DNA of 64,000 nucleotides from Hericium rajendrae (taxonomy: Eukaryota; Basidiomycota; Agaricomycetes; Russulales; Hericiaceae). The translations under genes and the position numbers were made by a program. Positions 48,443 through 58,065 of the stretch are shown here, piece by piece (the first letter of the stretch is position 1; every line of letters begins with the position of its first letter). Under the pieces are notes generated by a model. It was given only the letters and a program-made list of their open reading frames with translations, had not been told where the DNA came from and ran no database searches. The DNA is taken from contig CM065886.1 in NCBI GenBank assembly GCA_033439255.1, positions 372,001 to 436,000 of the forward strand, written 5' to 3'.

Positions 48443-49232
48443 GCTGCCATCGTCTCGAGCCGCGCCCGCGCTCGTGCCCATCTTCGTCGAGCGCGCCGTT
48501 CGCATTCACGTTCGCGTGCGCGTGCGCGCGTTGGGGCGTGATATTCATCTCGATCCTCGATTTCTCGATTTCTTTCGGTTTCTTTTCTTTTCTTTCATGT
48601 CCTTCTTAATCTCTCTGCCTCGCTCTCAACGGCACCCAGGACCAGGTGACTTCGCACCTCATCATCGAGCTCCGCGTCGTTCACGTTTGCGCGCGCGCCT
48701 GCGTGCACCTCGTGCATGGCAATGCCTCGATTCGCTTTGATTGCTTACTATTCATTCTATATTCTATGCTATCCAAGAGGCTCTCCACCATATGTACGAC
48801 CCGCCGCCTCCAAAGCTCCACTAATCCCGCCACTCGAACGTCGCGGACGACCGCGCCCGTCGCCGCGCCCACTGTCGGGCGCGTTCGCGCCCAAAATCGA
48901 CCCCCGCCGTTGTTCCCGTCGGCGCTTTTGCCCCATTTTTTGTGTGCATGTACCTTACCTACGTCTTTAATGAATCCATGCCGCCCGCTGTCCGTAAGAG
49001 TGCCCGCGCGCCGCGCGCCGCCGTCGACGACGGCGATGACGCCCCTTTCGACTTAGCCAGAAATCCGCGTCGGCCCCCCGCGGGCCGCGGATCACGTGAC
49101 GGATGACGACAAAAAAGCTGACAAAGAAAACGGAACGTTTTGCGTTTTTCGCGCAGCCAAACGGAACGGTCGAACGGTCAGAGACGGTCGACCGTTTGCG
49201 ATTGTTCCCTCCCTTGCTACGGCAAGGTAGCC
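48443..49232 (+). other. 3' non-coding end of copy B
   Basis: This carries the GCCCCTTTCGACTTAG box (about 49040), a CACGTGA site and three ACGGTC motifs near 49166-49190 before the terminal repeat, in the same order as copy A. The stretch between 48.5 and 48.95 kb has only low-complexity frames. Confidence 0.6.
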
Positions 49233-51231
49233 GAACTTCGACTAACAGTTCCTTGACTTCCTGTTCAAGCGGCCCCCTCATATCTCCAATTTTCAGCCTG
49301 TTCAGTTCGGGAAGGGGCACACTGTCGGAACTGCTGCAACCCAAGAAAGTGAAGACATGCTTCGCCCCTTGACTATCGATGCACAAGGTCTTGATTGCCA
49401 ACGCGGGTAGCGGGGAGGAGTAACCGGAGGGCCAATAGCTCTCAGATGACCAGAGCATGTCGAATGATCCCGCACCGAGCTCCATCGTCTCTATAGCTCT
49501 CAATTCTATGCTGGAGAAGAATGAATGCAAGATATCTTGGACCAAAATCGGATATGTGGTAAAGACTCGAAGAGCCGCCGTTGGCGACTGGGCTTGCTCG
49601 GAGGTCGAGGCCGTGAGTTATGTGTCAAGATGTCTTTTGGTACGAGCTCATTGGAAAGGAACAATGTAGACATCATTTATTTGGCAGACAAGTATTCGAC
49701 AGGCAGAGACGCATTATAGTACAGTGGTCACAGACAATACGACAGGCTATCGCAAGGGATCGCATGAGCTGCACGCAGGACCTGAGGCGTGAACGTTAGC
49801 CTGAACTGGCTCGAGAAAGCGAGCAAGACGTCGACAAGGATTAATCAGAACGCAACCGTCGGAGACATTTTCGTGCTGGTGATCACGAGGAAGATCAATT
49901 GATCGAATGACGTGTACCGTATGACGATAGAGTATGCCAAAAAGAGAAATTTTTACTATAAAAGTCCTTTGTTTGTCTGGACGCTGTGCCTGCAGGTTGT
50001 CTATACACATTATGGGTTGGCTGTTCTTGCTCTCCGAGCAAGGATGAACTCCACCCCGTGTTCTATTTCATCTTCACACTTGACTATCCCTGCAATGCGA
50101 AGGTCTCCACTGAGATCTCCGGTTGAGATTGTGACATTGTGGAAAGAAATGGGAAGTTCTCCTGCAGACACCAGGTGATAGGCAAGGGCGCGAAAAACAT
50201 CCGGAAAGACTTTCGCACTGGGGTCCCAATTATGGGCCTCGAGCCTGATCGTATTTCCGCTGGAAGGCAACTTGAGAGCATTCATTATAGGTAATATTCT
50301 CCGAATATCATCGTCTACATGCAGGTCTGCCAGACTCGGGAGAGAAACACTGCGTATCTGAGGCTCCATGTCAGCAGCTTCCTGGGGGATGTCAGGAAGG
50401 CAATTGAGCAAGCTGAGGATCCGCAACTTCGGCATGCCTTTGAGTAAATGCAGAAATGACACGTAGTCAGGCCGTCTGCCGCCATTGCCGAGCCTTGGAT
50501 ACCCGATAAATAGGGTGTGGAGATCATTGAAAAGGGTAGATGGCCACGAAGTCGATACGCTCCGCAATGTGAGATGCTGCAACTTCGGTACACGGTTGCC
50601 AAATATATTCCCTGGGACGGCGACCGGATCCGCTACCCAAGGAAACGAAGCCTCGTCTACGCTCAAAATCAGCGTATGCAATGAAAGGGCGGGTCCAACC
50701 AAATATTCCAAGACAGACGGCATTGTGGCCCAGGAGGCAGACAGGTCGAGCATATGTGTGCGCTCCACGTAGTCATTGATAGTTCGTGCACACGCCGTCG
50801 TAGATAGGGATAAAGTCATAGGCGCGTGGATGGAAAAGCTCGACTCCTGCGTGCGCATGAGCATGCACCGGGCCCATCGCAGACCGACGCTGAAAGTGAC
50901 TTTGGTCCACAGCGAGGGACATCGAACGGCTGTGTTGCGCCAGCGTCGACAGACATGCGAAACGAGGATCCAGCCAAGACGTGCGGGGACGCTTTGCGAT
51001 GAGATTGGCGACGGTTTCCCAGTGTGAGCGTGGTCTGTCACGAAGGGCCAAAAATATTTGGATGAGGACTTCGGGCGGTAGGCGGGTTATTGGTGCTAGC
51101 TCGTTTTCCGGGGACCTGGAATGTTCTAAGGCAGGACTTGCGGATTGATCGCCATTCTGGACATATATGCCGCTGTGTAAGGGGAATGTGATATAATTCT
51201 GACATCGAGTTGATTCACAGTCGTCTCGCAC
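49233..51231 (-). pseudogene. F-box/LRR-like gene, decayed and split
   Basis: The N-terminal part reads APITRLPPEVLIQIFLALRD, a clear F-box start. It then changes frame to LGWILVSHVCRRWRNTAVRC with PSLWTKVTF, the usual next block. The long frame down to 50010 contains leucine-rich strands (LQHLTLRSVSTSWPSTLF, LHTLFIGYPRLGN, MPKLRILSLLNCLPDIP, VSLPSLADLHVDDDI) and stops at ARRARTANP. After ~300 bp with stops, IELRAIETMELGAGSFDMLW to LNRLKIGDMRGPLEQEVKEL then LVEVR continues to the edge of transposon copy B. The frameshift near 51 kb, the internal stops and the insertion indicate a pseudogene. F-box proteins normally recruit substrates to SCF ubiquitin ligases. Confidence 0.65.
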
Positions 51232-52510
51232 GGTCGCCGTTCGGCGGACTCGTTCTGATCACAGCTAGCACACATGGCCAGATGGTTAGACAACAGATCT
51301 TCAGACAGGCGATTCGACTTACTGTTCCAAGTCCATGATGCAATCCATTCGATGTTTGCGGTACGGTGTGGGCAAATGGATCGGAGCTGGGCGTTCAATC
51401 GAACCTGTTCATATAAGTACTGTGAATCAAGGATTCAGAGTGGAGATAAAGACCAAGTCCTACTCACCCAATAAGATCACTGGCCCTCTCACTCAATGCC
51501 TCCTTGAAATGATGATTGTGTTCCACGGACGCATACGCGTCCGAGTCAGCTCCCAAGTCGCGGACGAAGTCAGCTTCTGCCTGTTGAAAATCGGTGATCA
51601 GCAATCCACCAAGTCGATGAATCGAGAAAGGGTCCAACTCACCTTGCTCAATCGTCACTCACACAGTGATCGAGTTGAAGGTAGGAGACCTATTTGGTTG
51701 GCGACTGGTTGGCGCCCTCGAAGCGCCAACGGCAGCGCCAAACCTATGAGCGCCAGAGGACAATATATGCGTCCCCCAACTGCAAAGAGGAGACCTCCAA
51801 TCCTATTCGAGTTACCTTCCAGGTACTGGCGGAGTCCCCATGGTTCATCCACTTGCGATTTCGACGAGACGAAGGAGAAGGGAGAGGACTTTCTGCATGA
51901 CAGTAATCTGGGGGAAACGCTCAAGGAAGCGCCAGCATACATTCACACGGTCATAAACTAATGGGTGCATAGAAGCATGTCGCTGCGCGGCATGGATATC
52001 GATGTACAATCCACGGCGCATTGAACCAAGTAACGTTGATATAATATAACAAGGATGTCGACCGGTACGCGTACGAAGGCGGCACCCTATTCAGAGTGGA
52101 GACAAACCTCGACCACATACAGGCACGTAAATCGTACTGATTCGTATACGGCTATCATAAATAGAATAAATACAAGAGAAAGACTAAAAAACAGTGGGTG
52201 AACGAGCGTATGCGTTATGTACGTTCTGGGTCGGCTACAGGCTACAGCAGATGATCATCAGCATCATGAATCCCATTACGAATAGTAGTGCTACAGAGGT
52301 GTCGGTCATCGACATAAATGCGTAAGCAGAAGCAGGATCTAAAGACGAAGGAGAGTGCGTGTGGAAGGAAGACGAAGAGTAGACGAGTAATACACTAGAT
52401 ACCCTGTACGGAGGGTCCCGTTATATGCTGTTAGAGACGAAAATATGAGCAGAGAAGACGTGTAAGTATTAGGTACGAGGCAGCCAGTGCGGGAATAAGT
52501 CATCGTACGC
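51232..52510. other. Region upstream of the F-box relic, uncertain coding pieces
   Basis: Minus-strand frames read GELDPFSIHRLGGLLITDFQ with DLGADSDAYASVEHNHHFKE, and AQLRSICPHRTANIEWIASW. These might be 5' exons of the F-box gene or of a separate small gene, but I could not join them with confidence. The open plus-strand frame at 51335..51961 looks like their shadow. 51.96-52.5 kb holds nothing recognisable. Confidence 0.35.
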
Positions 52511-54151
52511 CTACTGCCGCATGAAGATCTCGATGGGAATGGGCTTGCGGCGCAGACCGCTGCTGGTGCTGGACGCGGCACTGGTCTCGCTCGCGGTACT
52601 GTCCATCGAGCGGCGCGGCGTGACCTTCCTGGCAGGCGCGGACGCGTCCTCCGAAGGCCTGCTCTTGCGGGCACGGCGGATGCCAGAGAGCCCGAACTTG
52701 AGCAGGCGCGATGATGCAGAGGCGGGCGCGCGCTCCGCCGCGAGCGAGGAGAGCGTGGACGACGACCAGCGCGAGCGCAGCACGGGTTCCACGTCATCAT
52801 CCTCCTCCCATGCGGACACGCCGGAGTCGGCCGCCGACATACTGGAGTCGCACGAGGAGCGCGGGGAGGGATCGGGCGTCGCGAGGACGGGAAGCGGCTG
52901 CTCGACGGGCGAGGGGAATGCGCTGGAGGGCGTCTCGGGCACGCGCGGCGGGCTGAGCGGCGCGGAGAGCGAAGGCGAGGCCGGGCTGTGGAACTCCCAC
53001 GCGGCGATGTCGTCGAGGATGTCTGCGATGTCCGTAGGCACAGGAACCGAGGGCGGAGACGGGCGACGCGGAGGCACGGTGATCGTCAGCGCCTTCTTCA
53101 TGGGCGGAGGCGAGGGCGTGGAGGGCACGGGCGAACTCGCGTGCCCGGAGGGTGCGGTGCGCGGGTGCGTAGGGACGGGCGGAGGCGGGTATGCAGGGAT
53201 GTAATGCGCGCGGCGGGGGAAAGTTGGGTCGAGCTGCGTGCTGGGGCAGGGCGAGCGCGGGGAGCAGGGAAGCGGAGGTAGGGGCTTGATGTGCTGGCGA
53301 CCCATGCTGGCCCTGCTGGCCCGAGGCGGAGGAGGGAGGGAATCCGGGCGTGCGGCGGATGCGTGCGGCGTACGGGGCACATTGACCGTGAGGAGGGAGG
53401 AGAATTCACGGGTGTACCATTCGGCGGCATCTTCGCTTTCGTCTACGGGGGACTCGAACTCGAGCTCAGGCTCAGGCTCTGAATCGGGCTCGCAGGTATC
53501 GATGGTGAACTCGAAGGAGTGAATGGGGCTGCCGGATGGGGAGTGCAGCTCTGGCGTCAATTTGCAGATGGCGAGCGGGCGGATGGTGAGACGTTGGGGT
53601 TTGATAGGGCTGGTATGTAGCATGTGCTCGTCATCGGACGTAGTAGGAGTAGATGGGACGCTGCCAGAGGAGCTGGTCACGTTGCTACCCATGGAGGGTG
53701 TGGGCGAGGCGGCAGGGACATCGATATCGTCGCCAAAGGTCATGTCAAAGCCTGAAAGAGAGACGATGCTCGCGGGGCGTGTTGGCCGTGGGCTGATGAC
53801 CTGGGATGCGAAGCTGATGGGAGACTCGACCTCTACAAAGTCCTCCTCCTGTGGAGCCAGTGGTGCAGGACGAGGGTTGAGAAAAGTCGTGTCATCAGGG
53901 ATGGAGAACTCTGCTACCCCGTAACGCGAGAAACGTTTGCTGCTTCGGACGCGTGGGCTCGGCGGGACGAAGGATGAGGATGTCATGTCCGTCTCTTCCT
54001 CCTCTTCAGACAGGCGTGGAAGGACATGGATGGGGCGTGATTTAGTACTCGTGGCAAACTTGGCGCGAGGGGGTGATGTGGTGCCAGCTCGGCTGCGCAC
54101 AGCGGGTTGGCGTCGGAGGCCAAACGAGGGCAAGAAACTATGTTGGGACAT
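52511..54151 (-). CDS. Long disordered Ser/Pro-rich protein
   Basis: A single exon encodes 546 residues from MSQHSFLPSFGLRRQPAVRS to PIPIEIFMRQ. An upstream in-frame Met (54184) lies in what looks like a 5' UTR intron (GTATGT to TTTTTAG just before the start), so the inner Met is preferred. Composition is dominated by Ser, Pro, Glu and Asp, with short ordered-looking patches: RFSRYGVAEFSIPDDTTFLN, RLTIRPLAICKLTPELHSPS, SFEFTIDTCEPDSEPEPELE, AEWYTREFSSLLTVNVPRTP and DIADILDDIAAWEFHSP. Basic clusters (RRARKSRPSE, RKVTPRRS) could be nuclear signals. No enzyme domain; many SP/TP sites suggest phosphorylation. Possibly regulatory, but unknown. Confidence 0.75.
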   Translation of the reverse strand: MSQHSFLPSFGLRRQPAVRSRAGTTSPPRAKFATSTKSRPIHVLPRLSEEEEETDMTSSSFVPPSPRVRSSKRFSRYGVAEFSIPDDTTFLNPRPAPLAPQEEDFVEVESPISFASQVISPRPTRPASIVSLSGFDMTFGDDIDVPAASPTPSMGSNVTSSSGSVPSTPTTSDDEHMLHTSPIKPQRLTIRPLAICKLTPELHSPSGSPIHSFEFTIDTCEPDSEPEPELEFESPVDESEDAAEWYTREFSSLLTVNVPRTPHASAARPDSLPPPPRASRASMGRQHIKPLPPLPCSPRSPCPSTQLDPTFPRRAHYIPAYPPPPVPTHPRTAPSGHASSPVPSTPSPPPMKKALTITVPPRRPSPPSVPVPTDIADILDDIAAWEFHSPASPSLSAPLSPPRVPETPSSAFPSPVEQPLPVLATPDPSPRSSCDSSMSAADSGVSAWEEDDDVEPVLRSRWSSSTLSSLAAERAPASASSRLLKFGLSGIRRARKSRPSEDASAPARKVTPRRSMDSTASETSAASSTSSGLRRKPIPIEIFMRQ

Positions 54152-57100
54152 GATCACTAAAAAGAGATTTAGTATATGCGTCAAAGATGGTAATTAGAGA
54201 GCACATACGATAGCTCGTCAGGTCAATTCAGTTCGTGACAGATGGGTACAGATGCAATGTAGATGTGGGCGAGTGGAGGGTAGTGGAAATCTATGAGAGA
54301 AACCGAGAAGAAACCGCCGACAGACGAATTGGAGAAAGGTGGTGGTTGTGGGTTGAGGTATTAGTATGCATCTTGAGACGATAGCCGGCCTTTTGTGGCA
54401 GATGCGCATTGTTGTTACCGACGCCATTGTTCAGGTTGTGTCAACGTTGATTGTAACGTTGAGCGCCGGCCAGACAATACGTTTCGTCAACAAGACACCT
54501 GCTTCCTTTTCGGGACACAATCGGACCTTGAATCTGCACCCGCGCTATTGTTCTCTGCTCTTTGCCTCCGTCAATAGCATTCTCGTCGATGTCTTGCCAG
54601 CAAACAATACCAGATCTCTTCTCTCGACTCGTTGTTATGGACATTGTCTAGGACACTGGAAACCACCATCGTCCATGATCATCCGCAACCTCAGCGCCTA
54701 GCTCCCGTTAGGCCTTCCGTGAACTCCTATTGTTCCTCATATATGCGACTTTGCCTCGCCAACTTGGCTCTGTTCACAAGGCCTCGCAAACCCCTGACGC
54801 CTTCTTATGGGATGCTTTCTCGCGTTTCAGCAGAGTGCAATCAGCACTCGGATTAGTCCTACTCAATTTCAGCTTTTCGTTGCTGCTTTTTGATGCTGCT
54901 TTTTGGCCGCTTGGCGTCGCTTAAGCTCGCTAAGGCTCGCTTACCGCTGTCGGAATAAGGCACATTCGAAAAAGCAGCAGGCAAAAAGCAGCGCAAAAAG
55001 CAGTAATTGAGTAGGGCTATTACCTTGTATGGTCTTGCCTTGTCTGAGCCTTTTCTGGCACTCGGCGCGGCATCGCTACGGGCTATAGCAATGCTGAGTG
55101 GGTACGCTTCTCCGTTCTTAACTTTTTTTTTCGGAGCACCGCATCTCTCCTTCGTCGCCAAGCGACCGACTTTTCACTCCTGCGTACACAGCCATCCACG
55201 CCAAGCCCCGAACAATCCATGCCAGGCCCCATGTTGGGGCAGTACACATCCCCCTACGATCTGCGTCGTTCGCGTACGTCCGTGCTTTCTTTCGCGACCA
55301 TCACCCGCCCTCGTCTTCTGTGGTTTGCTCCGTGCAGGATACCGTGTCGGATTCTCCATTAGGATTGTCCTCGATCGCCGTGTCTCAGCCACGTACTTCG
55401 CCCTCGTACGTACCAAGCTGCCGAGTGCCGACGACAACAAGACGTAGCTCCTATTTCATCGGCATGTCGTAGGCACTCGACGAGGTTTATTTTGGATGGC
55501 TATATGCGCTCTATCGCCGTTGTATTCCGCGCTACTCGTCGCTCACATGTTTTTTCGCCAATAGGTACCTGTGACTACGGCTGGACGTTTTTCCAAGGGC
55601 TTCCGCGAGGCTTCAACTCTTGGCCAGTCAGAGCTTGTCTTCAGCACTGGAAGCAATAGTCTTGATTCCTGATCTTTTCCAACGGCCATCTTTACGTTCG
55701 TTATTGGCCGGGTCTCGGGTATTTATCTTCTACCACTGATACAATTAGCAAAAGGTTTTCCTGAATGACTTCATGCTGGCCGCGGTTCTTTCGAATCCCT
55801 GTTTTCTGGTCCATGCGTATGATATACACGATTCATCATCCCGACCAGGCGATTCGCTCCAGTCATGCGCTGAAACCACCTTGGAATGAGCCAGCGCATT
55901 ATCCATACATGCTTGCATTGGTAATTTTTAACCAGGTTTCAATACTTAGCGCTAACGCGATTACCGCTCCCAGTGATCTTACCTTCCTGCCTCGCGGGAT
56001 TGAAATCATCCTGAAATACCTCCGCTTCGTTGGTCTATATCCATGACGGCGAGCAAGATAGCGGGATGCTGTCGAAGAGATAAGAGTAACCCAAATCGAA
56101 TTCTTGATTCGACTACCGTCATCTACAAAGGAAGTATCACGCATCAGTTAATAATATCTAGTCACCCCAACGAGTCGGCACTGCTTCCAGACCGTCAATC
56201 TGGATCCCGTGGTAACGGTATGGACTCCGCATGAAAAAAGACGTCGAAGGTTGTGCAGCGATCTACTGTAACAAGAATGCCGAGCTGCCAATCGACACGG
56301 ACGGTGATAAACCATTTAAGAAGTTCGTGGATGAGCATCTAGTCCGGCAGCGAGACGCATATAGGCTCCAGGACTTTATGACCCCATGTATGCGGGCTCG
56401 TTTTGCCCTGTTTATATGCTGTCAATTTTTTTCTTTGCCTCAAGGCATGGTGGCTTGCACGTCATGCCTCATCCTGCTAAGACTGGTGGCCGGATGCTCG
56501 ACACATAATGTTGGACGAGTAGTTAGATGTGCACAGTCACTAGTGTATGAGCTGACGTTACTCTATGCCGAAAACGTGGACCCATTGGCATACGCGTCCA
56601 TATGCGTTCATTACGCCACGATCACGTGAATGTATGCGGGTTCTCCGACTTGACTGCTTCAGTTCTCTGAAGTTTCCCTCTATCTTCTGAGTGTCACGGT
56701 TACCCACCTGCTCAACTCGACACCTCGAATCGCCGAATGAGCAGATTACAATCCCACAATCCCCTAAACAGAACTACGGAACCCGTCAGTTCTCGTCAAT
56801 GCTATGTCACATCGCATCCGGCCCCGCATCGTGACTTTGGTCCTACTAATGTCCCGAATCTCAAGGCCAGCTCATGGACATGTGCGTATCTTGTTTTGAG
56901 CTCATATGGTGTCCCTGAGATATCTGGCACGTACTTGACATGCAAAGAAGCAGCAGGCGAAGCGCGGCCGTCGTGACTTGTCCTCGTCATGTTCAGGCTT
57001 GTCGCGTCATGCTGCGCCTAGACGACTATTTCTGTGATATGTTTCCAGATACATCAAGGATACAAGCAAGTGCTTGACGCTCCACACAGGATGAAGCCAG

Positions 57101-58065
57101 TCGCATACAACCACTACGTCACTGCGGCTTGCCGTTCCATCATCGGGGTGTACTTCGCACTATCGGGAGTCAGATCTCGGGAATTTAATCCACTGTTGCA
57201 AGTCATATGGGAGACCTCGGAAGGTATGTCAATGCTGTTTGACGTACCTTCTTTTCGTCGTTGTATTCACTGAATGGCAGTGCGTTGGGTATTCTACCAG
57301 GCTCGCCACCTGTAGTGTTGCGTCGCCAGCACCAGGAACATTTACGTGTTGAAATCTGGGGAGATAGGAGTTACGGGGATGCGGTGAGCATAGGACTTGA
57401 GGACTAGAGCTGGTGGTCCGGCCGCCCTGATGCTTCAGTCAGCACTTGGCCACGCGACGAAACGCGAGGTTCGCCACGCATGCAGACTTCTTAGAGATTG
57501 GACCCACATACACCCACACCTCCTGATCATGTGATCGCATATCAGCATGTCCGTCGACTCGAGCTGGTGTGCAAGCGTCCTTATCTGGCCCTCATCGTCT
57601 TCTTACCCACCAAATCACGTCGGCACGATCGATACTACAACATCGCAGACATTTTCAGTCTGTCTCACAGATGTATCTTGCCGAACTTGGAGCGACTGCT
57701 GAGTTTGGAGCCGGGCTGAGAACGCAGAGTGTTGCTCAATCTTGAACATGGCAGCCTTGCTGTAGGAACGTGTCTGATTCGATTACGCACGGCAGCCTAC
57801 AATACTCAACATGTGACTATTTTCACTCCTCGAGGCTTTATCAAAGGATCACAAGCTGCCTTCCTGCTGTCCTTTGTTTCTCTTTTCTGCCCATTTCTAT
57901 CACCGTATTCGGGATGAGACCACATCATCAAAGCAAGGCTCAAGAGCGACGAACAGCGCGACAATTGGCTAGGTACAATCTTTTCCCTAGAGCTGGTATG
58001 TATCCTAGTCCTTGATGTTTCGGGTGGTCCAATAACGAATACACGTGGTAGGAGGATCGCACGCG
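54152..58065. other. Nearly gene-free 3.9 kb region
   Basis: This contains the promoter of the Ser/Pro-rich gene and a small MITE (54856). The rest is moderately AT-rich with short frames. Two plus-strand pieces look protein-like: MKKDVEGCAAIYCNKNAELP with DGDKPFKKFVDEHLVRQRDA (56231) and QVLDAPHRMKPVAYNHYVTA with CRSIIGVYFALSGVRSREFN (57073). They may be exons or relics of one gene, but no family or safe splice could be established. Confidence 0.45.
54856..55017. mobile_element. 162-bp MITE flanked by TA
   Basis: The left end GTCCTACTCAATT and right-end complement GCCCTACTCAATT are inverted repeats that extend imperfectly to about 50 bp through repeated GCTGCTTTTTG blocks. TA flanks both ends (54854..54855 and 55018..55019), matching Tc1/mariner target preference; a TTA reading (54853..54855, 55020..55022) is also possible. 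No coding capacity. Confidence 0.75.

Larger units (their letters stand above)
41658..49232 (+). mobile_element. Two-gene MULE-like DNA transposon, copy B
   Basis: This ~7.6 kb relative of copy A has the same order: companion gene, transposase gene, then a 3' region with the GCCCCTTTCGACTTAG box, CACGTGA and ACGGTC motifs. The terminal repeats share TAGCAAGGG (41671..41679 and complement of 49211..49219) and resemble copy A's ends (GTCATAGCAAGGG against GTCATACCAAGGG). No perfect target duplication is visible; CGGCAAAAC on the left and CGGCAAGGT on the right may be a mutated one, which would move the boundaries by about ten bases. Its transposase exon is interrupted by a MITE, so this copy is not autonomous. 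Confidence 0.82.

Noticed and set aside
22197-49232. Assignment of the transposons to KDZ elements
   Set aside because: The DDE surroundings (DATFK, DNCCHV with LDVxH, RIEGSHKGWN) follow the IS256/MULE pattern and not the KDZ one as I know it.
51335-51961. Open plus-strand frame of 208 aa
   Set aside because: No motif, and it lies opposite minus-strand pieces that read more like real protein.
52521-53204. Gly/Glu-rich plus-strand frame
   Set aside because: A shadow of the Ser/Pro-rich minus-strand gene, which has a clean start and 5' UTR intron signals.
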